Positions 16,685-26,124 of a stretch of 55,497 bases of DNA are shown here, piece after piece. The position numbers were made by a program, and so were the translations under genes. The notes below the pieces were generated by a model. It saw only the letters and a program-made list of their open reading frames with translations. It was not told where the DNA came from and did no database searches. The DNA is taken from positions 1-55,497 of the forward strand of contig JBMZCV010000008.1 in the NCBI GenBank assembly GCA_049613665.1. Direction: 5' to 3'. This DNA comes from JBMZCV01 sp049613665. GTDB taxonomy: Bacteria > Bacteroidota > Bacteroidia > Chitinophagales > UBA2359. How positions within the stretch are numbered: the first letter of the stretch is position 1; each line of letters starts with the position of its first letter.

Positions 16685-17248
16685 ATGGCGATTTACGATA
16701 AATACTACAAAACTGAAAATCTATTTGGAGAAGCATCTGCCGAATTGATAGATTTTTTTGCTACTTATGAAACGAAGGGGAAAATATTAGATTTGGGTTG
16801 TGGTCAAGGAAGAGATTCTATTCCATTGGCTAGGCTTGGTTTTGAAGTTTTGGGCCTTGACAATTCAAAAATTGGAATTGACCAAATGAACCGTATTAGC
16901 AAAGCTGAAAACTTATCGCTCAAAGGTATGGTTACAGATATTTTCTCATTTTCCGATTATAAAAACTTCGACTTTGTGCTATTGGACAGTATGTTTCATT
17001 TTGCGAAAAAAGATAGAAAAAAGGAACTACTTTTTATTCAAAAAATAATTTCAGAAATCAAAAATGGCTGTTTCATTGTCTTTTGTATTCAAGATACAGG
17101 AAAAAAAGTTGATATTTTAAATGAAATTATTGAAAACAATGGTATTGTTACAAAATTGTTAGATAAAAAGTTTACTTATCTTTTTGAGGATAAAGAAAAT
17201 AGTCATACATCAAAAACTAACTATCGAATGATAGTTGTTGAAAAATAA
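16685..17248 (+). CDS. Class I SAM-dependent methyltransferase
   Basis: A 187-aa Rossmann-fold methyltransferase. Motif I is ILDLGCGQGRDSIPLARLGF (about 35-54) and the acidic loop binding the SAM ribose is VLGLDNS (about 56-62); FDFVLLDSMFHF is motif IV-like. The N-terminus (YDKYYKTENLFGEAS) resembles TehB-like or thiol-type methyltransferases acting on small molecules, but the substrate is not certain. It lies between a GNAT and an LMW phosphatase in the same operon. Confidence 0.88.
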   Translation: MAIYDKYYKTENLFGEASAELIDFFATYETKGKILDLGCGQGRDSIPLARLGFEVLGLDNSKIGIDQMNRISKAENLSLKGMVTDIFSFSDYKNFDFVLLDSMFHFAKKDRKKELLFIQKIISEIKNGCFIVFCIQDTGKKVDILNEIIENNGIVTKLLDKKFTYLFEDKENSHTSKTNYRMIVVEK

Positions 17249-17259
17249 CAAACAACTTA

Positions 17260-17613
17260 ATGAAAGACAAGTTTAACATATTAGTAGTGTGCGGCCGAAA
17301 TAAACGTAGAAGCAAAACAGCCGAAATGATATTTCGAAAAGAACGCAGCTTTAACATTCAGTCGGCAGGATTGAGTCCGAAAAGTCCGAGCCAAATCAGC
17401 AGCACTAAAATTGAATGGTCAGATGCAATTTTGGTGATGGAAGATGGCCACAAATCAAGAATTGTAAGCCAATTTCGACATATTGGTTTGCCCAAAATTT
17501 GCGTATTGCATATTGAAGATGATTTTGAATATATGCAAACCGAATTGATTGAAATTCTTAAAGATAGAGTCATTGATACTTTGAGATATGAATTGCAAAT
17601 AGAAGGCATTTAG
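17260..17613 (+). CDS. Low-molecular-weight protein tyrosine phosphatase-like protein
   Basis: A 117-aa protein with the phosphatase P-loop C11-x5-R17-S18 (VCGRNKRRSKTAEMIF) close to the N-terminus, followed by a family-typical SAGLSP and WSDAILVMEDGHK. The likely general-acid region is HIEDDFEYMQ (the Asp pair). This is the short predicted tyrosine-phosphatase type (COG4551-like), shorter than the classic 150-aa enzymes. It is the last gene of the GNAT-methyltransferase operon and converges with the LuxE-like gene with a 3-bp gap. Confidence 0.85.
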   Translation: MKDKFNILVVCGRNKRRSKTAEMIFRKERSFNIQSAGLSPKSPSQISSTKIEWSDAILVMEDGHKSRIVSQFRHIGLPKICVLHIEDDFEYMQTELIEILKDRVIDTLRYELQIEGI

Positions 17614-17616
17614 CAA

Positions 17617-18606
17617 TCATTCCACCAACAAATTGCAACCTCTAGTATCGCTGTGGTCAAAACGGCCAAGCAGTTCAAAACTGCCATCATCAAAGCGTTT
17701 GCCCAAATCAGAAGTCGCTAAAAAAGAGCAAGAATGAACATTTGCCAAATCAACAATATTTACGCCTCCTGTTTGCTCATTTTTCATCCACGAAAAAGGG
17801 TCATTTACTTCTCTAATCAAAACTTGCATACTCGGCGGACAATGAAACCGCTCATTTCCTTGCGAATAGGCTTGCGAAAGCAACTCCGTCATGCCATATT
17901 CCGAATGAATTTGCGACACGCCAAAAGCATTTTTCAGTAATTGATGCAATTCTGTTCGCAAAATCTCCTTTCGCCTGCCTTTCATACCGCCTGTTTCCAT
18001 AACTATCGTATGTTTTAGCTTCAAGTTATACTCCTCCGCAAAATCACACAAAGCGAACGAAACCCCTAATAAAATTGTTTTCTGTTTTTTTGCCTCCAAA
18101 TGTTGCAAAACCGCAAAAAGTTCGTCATAATTATACAAATAAAAACCGCTGTTTGGGTGTTTGCTATTTTCAATCCATTTTTCGGCCATAAAAATAAGCG
18201 ACGAGCCTGTGCGTTCTAAGTAAGAAGGCAAAAGAGCAAGCACACAATATTCTGAAATATCGCCATAAAAATAATTGAAAATACTAGAAAAACTTTGTTC
18301 ATATAGTTCCAAATCCAAAATATGATGCTGGCTACTCGTCATACCTGTGGTTTTGCTGCTACTAAAAGTTTGTTGTATCTTGCCTTCGCCACAAACAATG
18401 TCATGCGTTTTGAACAGTTCGATAGGCAAAAAAGGAATATCTTTAAGAGATTTAATTTTTTGATAATCAACAGATAATAAATTTAAATATTGGCGATATA
18501 TGTCACAGTGCTTGGCTTGATAGCCAAAAACCTGCATAGCCTTTGTTTCAAAGTTTTTTTTATCTAGTGTAAAAATTTTTTTCTTAAAAGTCGAAACTTT
18601 AAACAT
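17617..18606 (-). CDS. LuxE/PaaK-like acyl-protein synthetase
   Basis: A 329-aa member of the acyl-protein synthetase (LuxE) family within the ANL adenylating superfamily. The phosphate-binding loop is FSSSKTTGMTSSQH (about 82-95), and the adenylation motif region is HSEYGMTELLSQAYS (about 234-248). C-terminal TSDLGKRFDDGSFELLGRFD matches the hinge region. In luminous bacteria LuxE activates fatty acids for reductase LuxC; no luxC is present here, so the substrate is unknown. In Bacteroidota such genes are usually linked to O-antigen or lipid metabolism elsewhere. The start ATG is preceded by a long AT-rich leader. Confidence 0.85.
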   Translation of the reverse strand: MFKVSTFKKKIFTLDKKNFETKAMQVFGYQAKHCDIYRQYLNLLSVDYQKIKSLKDIPFLPIELFKTHDIVCGEGKIQQTFSSSKTTGMTSSQHHILDLELYEQSFSSIFNYFYGDISEYCVLALLPSYLERTGSSLIFMAEKWIENSKHPNSGFYLYNYDELFAVLQHLEAKKQKTILLGVSFALCDFAEEYNLKLKHTIVMETGGMKGRRKEILRTELHQLLKNAFGVSQIHSEYGMTELLSQAYSQGNERFHCPPSMQVLIREVNDPFSWMKNEQTGGVNIVDLANVHSCSFLATSDLGKRFDDGSFELLGRFDHSDTRGCNLLVE

Positions 18607-18866
18607 GATTTTTTTTTATGTAAGTAGCAAATTTATTTTCTTGCAAAGCTACTAATAATTTGCGAAATTCGTTTTTACAATAGCGATACTATTTTAACAT
18701 TTTCGGCCTAAAAAAACAATTAAGTACCAATTACTATTTAATAAAGCATTCGTTTAGTGGCTAACGCATTGACAATCAAGGTGTTATCTTGTTCTGAAAT
18801 GCCCAAAAACTTCTGAACGACTACTTAAAAACTTTTACCATTAAACATAAAATTAAAACTTCAAAT

Positions 18867-19400
18867 ATGAATAAGCAACAAATCATAATAGCCACTTTTT
18901 TATTGAGCATCACATTGTTGGTAAGCTGTATTAAAGCTGAAGAATATCCGCCAGAACCGTTTATTACAAGCGTGACTATTGACAAAACTAGCATACATCA
19001 ATTTTCAAATATTACGACCGATGAAGCTGGAAATATTTTAAATTATATTCCAGAAGGTTTTGTGATAAGCCTTCAATTTGAAGATGGCGATGGCGATTTG
19101 GGAGTCACAGATGACCAGCCAGAAATGAATGCTTTTATTGTCGATAATAGAACCAACTTTGTCGACTCGCTCCAAATTCCATATATTTCTCCTGTTGGCA
19201 ATATCAAAGCAATATCTGGTAGCATTGATTTTACGATAAACAGCGAATGTTGCCTCGCTTTGTCGGGCATTAGCTGCACGCCAGATGCCGAATACAATCC
19301 GATTGATACGGTTATTTATCAAGTTTTTATAAAAGACCGAGCAGGACATTCCAGCAATGTTGTGAATGCTCCGCCTTTGTTTATTTATTGTTTAGAATAA
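18867..19400 (+). CDS. Lipoprotein of unknown function
   Basis: A 177-aa predicted lipoprotein with lipobox LVSC (C21) after a hydrophobic signal. The mature part is a beta-rich domain including GDGDLGVTDDQPE (about 74-86), an acidic loop that could bind calcium, and paired Cys in NSECCLALSGISCTPD. Proteins of this sort in Bacteroidota are usually outer-membrane lipoproteins with Ig-like folds. It is monocistronic upstream of lptF with a 188-bp gap. Confidence 0.8.
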   Translation: MNKQQIIIATFLLSITLLVSCIKAEEYPPEPFITSVTIDKTSIHQFSNITTDEAGNILNYIPEGFVISLQFEDGDGDLGVTDDQPEMNAFIVDNRTNFVDSLQIPYISPVGNIKAISGSIDFTINSECCLALSGISCTPDAEYNPIDTVIYQVFIKDRAGHSSNVVNAPPLFIYCLE

Positions 19401-19588
19401 GTAGTTGGACAGATTATAAATAGTGTTTGGCACTTAATTCGATTCTCTAGCTCAAAATTTTGCTAAAACTATTTTTTTTTGTATCATTAAGTTTTAAAAC
19501 AAACAACTAAATATTTTGAATTGTAGTAAAAAAAGCTTGCTTTTTTAGCTCATCAGAACACCAAAATTAAATTCATAAATCGCAAGTA

Positions 19589-21349
19589 TTGAAAAAAATA
19601 GATCGCTTAATCATAAAATCATTTATCGGGCCATTTATCGTGACCTTTTTTATTGCCATGTTTGTTCTCATCATGCAGTTTCTCTGGAAATACATCGACG
19701 ACCTCGTTGGCAAAGGTTTAGAAGGGGCAATTATTGCAGAGCTTTTATTTTATTTATCGGCTAGTGTAGTGCCTTTGGCCATGCCTATCGCTATTTTGTT
19801 AGCTTCCATTATGACTTTTGGAAAATTGGGCGAAAACTACGAATTGGTATCGCTCAAGTCGGCAGGCATTTCCTTCGTGCGTTTTATGAGTCCGCTATTG
19901 GTCATTGCCATAATGTTAAGCGGTGTTGCCTTTACTTTTTCAAACTATGTTTTGCCTGTCGCCAACTTGAAATTTGCGGCTATGTTGTATTCTGTTACAA
20001 AGCAAAGGCCAGCATTAAACATCAAACAAGGCGTTTTTTATAGCGGAATCGATGGTTATGTCATCAGAATAGGCAAAAAAGACCCAGATAGCAAGACGGT
20101 TTACGACATCAAAATACACGACCATACAGAAAAAAGAGGCAATGTAAATGTTTTGTTGGCAGAAAAAGGCGAAATGTTTACGACAACTGGCGATAGCGTT
20201 TTAGTGTTCAAATTGTTTAATGGTACACGCTATGAAGAGCCAAAAGCAGCTCGTGGAAAAGAGAAAAAACACGAGTTTATGCGTACAAAATTTTCGGAAT
20301 ATGAAATGATTTTTGACCTTGCCAATTTTGATTTTGAAAAAACAGATGAAAGTTTGTTTCGCAGCAATCAGCGAATGTTGAACGTAAAACAGTTGCTAAC
20401 AGCGACCGACTCTTTAGTGATAACTCAAAAAGATAGAAAGATAAATTTTGAGCAAAACATGAAACCTTATTTCTCTTTTATCAAGGATTCAACCCTCTTT
20501 TTTGCAGAAGAAATGCAGCAGCGAGAAGATAGCTTGAAAATTTTGAGGGCAAAAAAAGAAAAAGAAGCAGCTTTGCAAAAACCTAAAAAGAAAGTTTCTG
20601 CAAAGATAGATATAATGGACGAAAAGCCTAAAAAAAGAGTAACAAAAGAAAAATCAGATAATAATAAAACTTTAGCTCAAAAAAAGGCTCAAGAAAAATT
20701 TGAAGCTACAAAAAAGAAGAAGCCAAACAAAAAGAAGACGCAAAGTTTGCCAAATGCGAAAAGCTTGAAGCAAAAGGCAAAAAAAGAAAAGGAAAAAGAG
20801 GCAGAAAAACCTAAAGTATATTTGGCAAAGGCAAAGCTCGATTCTATTTCGCCTTTTTTGGGTACACTACAATTGACAGCTTCACAAGGAGAAGCATTAG
20901 TAAAAAGAGGCAAAAATTTGGGACGTAATGTCAAGAGTTTTTTGCGAGTCAATGAGCGACAAGATGCAGGCGATACCAAAAAAATCATTCGATACATGAT
21001 AGAAGTTCATAGCAAAATTACGCTTTCATTGGCATGTTTAGTCTTATTTTTGATTGGTGCTCCGCTTGGTGCTTTGATACGAAAAGGTGGCTTGGGCTTG
21101 CCTATGGTAATGGCTATTTTGTTTTTTGTTATCTTTCATATCATTTCCACTATGGGCAAAAAATTTGCGGAGGAAATGGTACTCTCTCCCTTTGCAGGCA
21201 TGTGGCTTTCTACGGCTGTTTTGCTGCCACTTGGCTTATATTTGCTATATTTGGCCAATAATGACAAACAAATTGTAGATTTTAGCTTTTATACTGATGG
21301 TGTGAAGCGTTTGTTTCGGAAAGTTGTGCCTAAGAAAAAAGGAAGTTAA
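19589..21349 (+). CDS. LptF/LptG (YjgP/YjgQ) family permease with a long basic insertion
   Basis: A 586-aa inner-membrane permease of the lipopolysaccharide-transport ABC complex (LptB2FG), which extracts LPS from the inner membrane. Three N-terminal helices (about 10-30, 50-75, 95-115) and three C-terminal helices (about 475-565) flank a periplasmic beta-jellyroll domain. TTG at 19589 is the start, giving the typical MKKIDRLIIKSFIGPF. Unusually, about 95 residues (roughly 315-409) are almost pure Lys/Glu/Ala/Gln (for example KKKKPNKKKTQS), inserted in the periplasmic part; the DNA there is A-rich. Family members without this insert are much shorter. It converges directly with the restriction-modification genes. 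Confidence 0.9.
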   Translation: MKKIDRLIIKSFIGPFIVTFFIAMFVLIMQFLWKYIDDLVGKGLEGAIIAELLFYLSASVVPLAMPIAILLASIMTFGKLGENYELVSLKSAGISFVRFMSPLLVIAIMLSGVAFTFSNYVLPVANLKFAAMLYSVTKQRPALNIKQGVFYSGIDGYVIRIGKKDPDSKTVYDIKIHDHTEKRGNVNVLLAEKGEMFTTTGDSVLVFKLFNGTRYEEPKAARGKEKKHEFMRTKFSEYEMIFDLANFDFEKTDESLFRSNQRMLNVKQLLTATDSLVITQKDRKINFEQNMKPYFSFIKDSTLFFAEEMQQREDSLKILRAKKEKEAALQKPKKKVSAKIDIMDEKPKKRVTKEKSDNNKTLAQKKAQEKFEATKKKKPNKKKTQSLPNAKSLKQKAKKEKEKEAEKPKVYLAKAKLDSISPFLGTLQLTASQGEALVKRGKNLGRNVKSFLRVNERQDAGDTKKIIRYMIEVHSKITLSLACLVLFLIGAPLGALIRKGGLGLPMVMAILFFVIFHIISTMGKKFAEEMVLSPFAGMWLSTAVLLPLGLYLLYLANNDKQIVDFSFYTDGVKRLFRKVVPKKKGS

Positions 21350-22852
21350 TTAAAAACCATATAATTTTTCAATAATTTTGTTATTCCTATTTTCTAACTC
21401 AAAATTATAGCTTCTTTTTTCTTTTATTTGAAATAATATTTTTTCAATATTTCTGTTAATTTTATTAATTACTTCATTTTTAGGTATGATTATAGGTATT
21501 TTTTTGATATAATTTGATGAATTATTGGCAGATGAATTGATTGTTCTGATTAATTGATTGCAAGTAGGAGAATTGAAAAAACTCAATAAAAAGTAAGTAA
21601 GTTTTTCATCTTTAGGAAAAACACCAACAATAGATTGGTCAAAAAGTCTATTTTCAATTAAAGATGCTGTTATTGATTTAGAACTAACCATAGGAATGGC
21701 AAGCCCTTTTTTAAAATAAAAAGAAGCATTTTGGTATCTTGCTTTTTGGTTTTTTTTGAAAAATTGGACGCTATCTTTTGACCAATTCATAAACCAATTA
21801 TCAGCCTTATAATATTTAACATTTCCACCTTTAACAATAGGAACATACGTCTTTTCACTATTCAATCCATTAACCATAGTAACATTGTTATTAAATTCAA
21901 CCTTGTTTAATTCTATGGTATTATATCTTCTTGAATTTCGAATTTTTTTATTTCTAACTTTTAAAAACTCTTTGTCATTTCCCGAATAAAATCCTGTAAC
22001 ACAATGACATAAGTCACCAATAGTTATTGGTGGTTTGTATATTAAAGATGATATTTTAGGATTGGTATTGATAGTAAAAGCATGGTTATTATTAGCATAA
22101 ATAGCTTCTTGATTTAAAGCAATACTTTTAATATGCTTTATACCTTCAGCATTTAATTCTTGAACAGATTGAAAGCCTTGTATTATATCAAAATTATTAT
22201 TGAAACATTTGGTTTTATTAGTACATTTTTCTAGTGAAATAATGGATAAGTTAGCATATCCAAAGTTCACATTAGGAAAATAAGAAGCAGGAAATAATGT
22301 AATTTTTTTTATTTTAGTATGACTTAAAATATACTTTCTTATACCTTTGTGATTGCGAAGATTTAAGTAGGTATCTGGAATAATAAATACTAAACGACCA
22401 TTCTCTTTTAAAGCTGTTATACATCTATACAAAAAAAGTGAATAGCTCTCTTTTACATAAAATCCATGATATATTTTTTTTAGTTTTTTTCGCTCCCCAA
22501 CATCTCTCCAAGCACCATAAGGAGGATTTGCTATTACAACATCATATTTTCCACCCATAGCACAAAGCAAAGCCAAATCTGTATCTATCAGTGTATCCGT
22601 TTGTTTTAATTTTATATTTTGATGTTCCAAATATTTTTTTGCAAGAGATTGATAAGTTTTACTGTTTAATTCAAAAGCATCTATCATAACATTGCTAAAT
22701 TTGGCGATAATATGGTCAATAAATACGCCATCACCTGCTGCTGGCTCAAAAATTTTTTCGTCTCCATTCAAATTTAAAAGTTCAACCATATAATTAACAA
22801 TTGGTGCTGATTTTGTATAGTATGCTTGATATATTCTTTTTTCTGCTATCAT
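21350..22852 (-). CDS. Type II DNA N6-adenine methyltransferase
   Basis: A 500-aa Eco57I/TaqI-type adenine methyltransferase. SAM-binding motif I is FEPAAGDGVFI (35-45) and catalytic motif IV is NPPY (109-112). The C-terminal half is a target recognition domain with YVPIVKGGNVKYYKADNW and FNSPTCNQLIRTINSSAN. It protects host DNA from the partner nuclease and lies 3 bp downstream of it. Its stop codon touches the lptF stop codon (TAA|TTA), so the pair was inserted or retained tail to tail. Composition is AT-richer than in lptF, consistent with horizontal gain. The recognition sequence cannot be predicted. Confidence 0.88.
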   Translation of the reverse strand: MIAEKRIYQAYYTKSAPIVNYMVELLNLNGDEKIFEPAAGDGVFIDHIIAKFSNVMIDAFELNSKTYQSLAKKYLEHQNIKLKQTDTLIDTDLALLCAMGGKYDVVIANPPYGAWRDVGERKKLKKIYHGFYVKESYSLFLYRCITALKENGRLVFIIPDTYLNLRNHKGIRKYILSHTKIKKITLFPASYFPNVNFGYANLSIISLEKCTNKTKCFNNNFDIIQGFQSVQELNAEGIKHIKSIALNQEAIYANNNHAFTINTNPKISSLIYKPPITIGDLCHCVTGFYSGNDKEFLKVRNKKIRNSRRYNTIELNKVEFNNNVTMVNGLNSEKTYVPIVKGGNVKYYKADNWFMNWSKDSVQFFKKNQKARYQNASFYFKKGLAIPMVSSKSITASLIENRLFDQSIVGVFPKDEKLTYFLLSFFNSPTCNQLIRTINSSANNSSNYIKKIPIIIPKNEVINKINRNIEKILFQIKEKRSYNFELENRNNKIIEKLYGF

Positions 22853-22855
22853 ATT

Positions 22856-23770
22856 TTACCAAGTTAAATATTTAAGTAACTTATTAGCTTTTAAATGTTC
22901 AAGAAAATTATGGTCTATATCTTCTACCCAATTAATATTTTGATTTATCCAAGTACGAATATCATAACCTGAATATTTGTATAATTCTGTATAAGTTTCT
23001 TTACCTGCAAAAGCATTCCAAAGTCCAGATTTTTTCAAGATATTGAAGTAATTGTTATTTTTTGCAGAACGAACAAATATTAAAGGTTTATAGTTGTCTT
23101 CAAGACTTTGATAAATACTAGCAACTAACAACAATCTATTGGTATTACCTTTTTCATTTGAGCCAAAACCACTTTTAAAATCTACAACATATTTCACGCC
23201 TTTAAATTTGAAATGTAAATCAAGTTCTAACTGAATTTCGCCAGACATGACCAAACTCCAAACTTTAGTATAATATTTTAGCAATTGCTTTTTTTCCTTG
23301 TCAGCCAAATTTAAGTTGTTAATATAGTCTTCGATTTCATTGGAAAGCATTTTTTTGACATCAGAGAAAAGTGGTGGAACAAATAATTCTAAATCATTTG
23401 TAGGATAGTTAAATGTTAACTTACAGAATGGTTCCCATAGTTCTCCGATTCTTCTCGAAAAAGCCATATATTCGTAAGGCCAAACAGAATGTCTCACTTC
23501 AAGCATCACAACATAGTTGCAATAAGTTACCATTAAAACACATTCTAATATTTCTTGATTGTTCCAATTTTCTTTTTTTGCTTTTTGCTCAATTATTTCA
23601 ACAAGTGTCAATTTCGCTTTTACAAGGAGTCTATTCAACTTTTTAGCTTTCTTTTTGTATGCAGTATTGCTATATTCGTTGTTTACTACCGCAAGAAATT
23701 CATTTGATCTATCTCTAAAATATTGCAGCAATAAAGTTTTATTTTTTCTTATTTTTTTGGATATTTTCAT
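22856..23770 (-). CDS. Probable type II restriction endonuclease
   Basis: A 304-aa protein just upstream of the methyltransferase in the same operon. The PD-(D/E)XK core is visible as E182-L-D184 ... VVDFKSG (D197-x-K199), followed by GSNEKGNTNRLLLVA. The N-terminal part (about 1-150) is helical and basic (KKIRKNKTLLLQYF) and could bind DNA. I do not recognise a named specificity family; endonuclease function is inferred from the nuclease core and the gene order nuclease-methyltransferase. A promoter-like element lies about 130 bp upstream. Confidence 0.75.
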   Translation of the reverse strand: MKISKKIRKNKTLLLQYFRDRSNEFLAVVNNEYSNTAYKKKAKKLNRLLVKAKLTLVEIIEQKAKKENWNNQEILECVLMVTYCNYVVMLEVRHSVWPYEYMAFSRRIGELWEPFCKLTFNYPTNDLELFVPPLFSDVKKMLSNEIEDYINNLNLADKEKKQLLKYYTKVWSLVMSGEIQLELDLHFKFKGVKYVVDFKSGFGSNEKGNTNRLLLVASIYQSLEDNYKPLIFVRSAKNNNYFNILKKSGLWNAFAGKETYTELYKYSGYDIRTWINQNINWVEDIDHNFLEHLKANKLLKYLTW

Positions 23771-24098
23771 TTGATCTGCTTTTTTAGCTGCCTATACTTT
23801 TTTTACAAGTAGTTATTTAGGCTTTGTTTTGAGGTTAAAAAAGTCAACGTAATTTATTGTTTTTGTTTGACTAAAAGACAAATGTATCATTTTTTTCTCA
23901 AACCTACAAAAAACACCTACTTGTTACTCAAAACAAATTGCTGTTCATTTCCTAGAAAAATACATTTGCTCCCTAATAGCTTAAAACCAACTCAGCCATC
24001 AAAATAATCACATTAACCCTAAGTGATAGGCACGAACTTTGCTGACAAAACGTTAAGGCTATAACAGTATTATTGTGGTTCACTAACAAGATAAAACA
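23771..24098. promoter_or_regulatory. Divergent control region with candidate restriction-modification promoter
   Basis: In this 328-bp gap the minus strand has TTTTG (ending 23929) then 22 nt then TAGGTTTG (23906-23899), close to the Bacteroidota -33/-7 pair though the spacer is slightly long. It would give the restriction gene a leader of about 120 nt. I see no controller-protein gene and no clear promoter for the AraC gene. Confidence 0.35.
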
Positions 24099-24929
24099 AT
24101 GAAAGATGAAATGAAATTTATTCGGCCTCAGAAAAAGCTTTTGCAAGGCAAAATCAAAACCTATTATTTCCACCAAACAGACGATATTTTTTACAAAAAT
24201 GAAATTACTTATTATCCCAACTTTACAAGTACCTTAAATATTTATAAAAATGCTACTGTTGAATGGACAGCACATGAAAGAACACATCATTATCAAAAAG
24301 GCGATAAACCGCTCATTTTATTGGTTGGAAAAATAAATAAATCTAGAAAAATAGCCCTTTTTGGCCCACAAAATAAAATAACAATTGTATTTGAGCCTTT
24401 AGGATTAAATTATTTTACAGATATTCCGCTTTCTCAATTGATAAAAGAGCATTTTTCATTTTTTGATTATTATGATATAGCTTTTAATAATGTGATTTCA
24501 AAAGTATTTGAAGCTACTAATTTGGAACAAAAAAGAGATGTATTAGATGATTTTTTCTCACAACGATTTCATGTTTTTTCAGAAAAAAGACTAACAATTG
24601 CTATTCAACATATCATTGAAACAGAAGATAACATTTCAATTAGCCAACTAGCTCAAAATTTGGGTATCAGCAGAAGAACCTTATTACGTTTGTTTCAAAA
24701 GCACCTCTCCTACTCCATCGAAGAATTTTTGTCGGTCGTCAAGTTTAGAAAAGCTTTAATCACAGCTCAAAGTCGGTCATATAACTTAACAAGAGTAGCT
24801 ATGGAAGCCAATTATTATGACCAATCTGATTTTATTAAAAATTTTAAATCGAAAAGTGGTGAATCTCCTAAGCAGCTATTGAACAATCTCAAAAAAATTG
24901 AACGTGAATTGTTTTGGAAATTGAAATAA
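24099..24929 (+). CDS. AraC family transcriptional regulator
   Basis: A 276-aa regulator with an N-terminal ligand or dimerisation domain (about 1-160, unlike known sugar-binding cupins but beta-rich) and a C-terminal AraC/XylS double helix-turn-helix (about 168-265: ISISQLAQNLGISRRTLLRL, then LTRVAMEANYYDQSDFIKNF, the latter matching the conserved GFxDxSHFxRxFK pattern with Y-D-Q-S). It lies 90 bp upstream of a lipoprotein hydrolase, which it may regulate. Confidence 0.9.
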   Translation: MKDEMKFIRPQKKLLQGKIKTYYFHQTDDIFYKNEITYYPNFTSTLNIYKNATVEWTAHERTHHYQKGDKPLILLVGKINKSRKIALFGPQNKITIVFEPLGLNYFTDIPLSQLIKEHFSFFDYYDIAFNNVISKVFEATNLEQKRDVLDDFFSQRFHVFSEKRLTIAIQHIIETEDNISISQLAQNLGISRRTLLRLFQKHLSYSIEEFLSVVKFRKALITAQSRSYNLTRVAMEANYYDQSDFIKNFKSKSGESPKQLLNNLKKIERELFWKLK

Positions 24930-24954
24930 ATCCCTCCTTGTCTCATAAATACAA

Positions 24955-24983
24955 TTTTGAACAAGGTGCTTGCTATATCTTTG
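24955..24983 (+). promoter_or_regulatory. Candidate promoter of the hydrolase gene
   Basis: TTTTG (24955-24959) and TATCTTTG (24976-24983) resemble the -33/-7 pair with a 16-nt spacer, somewhat short. The -7 box lies downstream of a possible TTG start at 24957, so transcription would begin beyond that codon; this supports ATG 25020 as the real start. Confidence 0.5.
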
Positions 24984-25019
24984 CAGTATCTTTTTTATTT
25001 CAAATTTCAATTTACAAAT

Positions 25020-25916
25020 ATGTATAGATATTGTTTAATCATTATCGTGATGATGTCGCTTTTTGGATGTAATGTTTTGTTTACACAAAATCCAAGTATG
25101 TCAAAAGAATTTTCTTATCCTCCAACCAAAATGCCTACTGATACCACAAAATTATGGGCAGCGGCAGGCAATCCTGAACAGGAAAAAGTGCTGATATTGT
25201 TGCAAGGTGGCCCAAAAGGAAGCCTAAATTTTGAGAGAAGAGGTTCTTCAAGCTGGCGATATTTGCCCAATTATGAGCAATATTATCGCATACATTTGCA
25301 TCAATCATCAACTTACAATCCAGAAATGTTTGAATATACAGATGAGTTTTCGTTAGAAATGGCAAAAACAGAAGTCGATAACAGTTCTGAAATGTTGTTG
25401 CGAGCCATTCAATATTTTAAAGATAAGGGCAAAACCGTTTATGTATTGGGACATTCGTATGGTGCTTTTGTTATTCCTCATTATCTTTCAACTAGACCTT
25501 CGCTTGCCGATAAATATATCATTATCTCTGGCCGAATCGATGACGACCCAGTAGGTTTGGAAACGCACCGACAGGGCTACAATGGCGTATATATGGACGA
25601 TGGTGTGAGAATGTCGGCTGACACAGAAGAGCATTTGACAGATTATAGTGAAGGCGAAAAAAAATATTATCGAGTGAAACAATGGCTAAAATGGGCAATT
25701 GGTTTGCCTAAATATTCGGAAGAATTAGCCGATGTAGATTTGTCGAATGTAACCTATATTTATTATCCTAAAGATTGTAGAGTAGGAAAGCTGACAGATG
25801 CTGAAATAAACTTTTTGAAATCGAAAAAAGCAAAAGTTTTTAGCTCCAACTTTGAACACGGACACACTATTTTTGAGTTGGTTTTTCTGATGCGTGAAGG
25901 AAAAATTAAGCTTTAG
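25020..25916 (+). CDS. Alpha/beta hydrolase lipoprotein
   Basis: A 298-aa predicted lipoprotein (lipobox LFGC, C17). The alpha/beta hydrolase core has ILLQGGPKGS (oxyanion strand), the nucleophile elbow GHSYGAF and a C-terminal FEHGHTIFEL that provides the catalytic His. The acid is probably in the strand YYPKDCRVGKLTDAE. The substrate is unknown; periplasmic or outer-membrane location is inferred from the signal. ATG 25020 is preferred over TTG 24957 because of the promoter position. It may be under the AraC regulator just upstream. Confidence 0.85.
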   Translation: MYRYCLIIIVMMSLFGCNVLFTQNPSMSKEFSYPPTKMPTDTTKLWAAAGNPEQEKVLILLQGGPKGSLNFERRGSSSWRYLPNYEQYYRIHLHQSSTYNPEMFEYTDEFSLEMAKTEVDNSSEMLLRAIQYFKDKGKTVYVLGHSYGAFVIPHYLSTRPSLADKYIIISGRIDDDPVGLETHRQGYNGVYMDDGVRMSADTEEHLTDYSEGEKKYYRVKQWLKWAIGLPKYSEELADVDLSNVTYIYYPKDCRVGKLTDAEINFLKSKKAKVFSSNFEHGHTIFELVFLMREGKIKL

Positions 25917-25960
25917 TTTGCATAAGTGGCAATTTAATATCGTAACCTACATTAGAAAAT

Positions 25961-25997
25961 AAGGATATATTTCATGGAAATATATCCTTGTTTTTTT
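25961..25997 (+). terminator. Intrinsic terminator
   Basis: AAGGATATATTTC (25961-25973) and GAAATATATCCTT (25977-25989) form a perfect 13-bp stem with a 3-nt loop, followed by GTTTTTTT. It ends the hydrolase transcript. Confidence 0.9.
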
Positions 25998-26050
25998 ATG
26001 CAAAAACAGGAAGTAAATGCTTTATATAGTAATTTAGTTTATTGAAAACA

Positions 26051-26083
26051 AAAAAAGGTGGAAAACAATAAAGTTTCCCACCT
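26051..26083 (-). terminator. Intrinsic terminator of the phosphatase gene
   Basis: On the minus strand AGGTGGGAAAC (26083-26073) pairs with GTTTTCCACCT (26066-26056), 11 bp with one G-U, followed by a T-run (complement of the A-run at 26051-26056). Confidence 0.8.
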
Positions 26084-26124
26084 CCAAAATTATTTTACGC
26101 CTCTAGTAAAATAAGATGTTTTTT

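Noticed and set aside
24957..25019. Longer start of the hydrolase at TTG 24957
   Set aside because: A -7 promoter element lies downstream of it and the ATG at 25020 opens directly into a lipoprotein signal.
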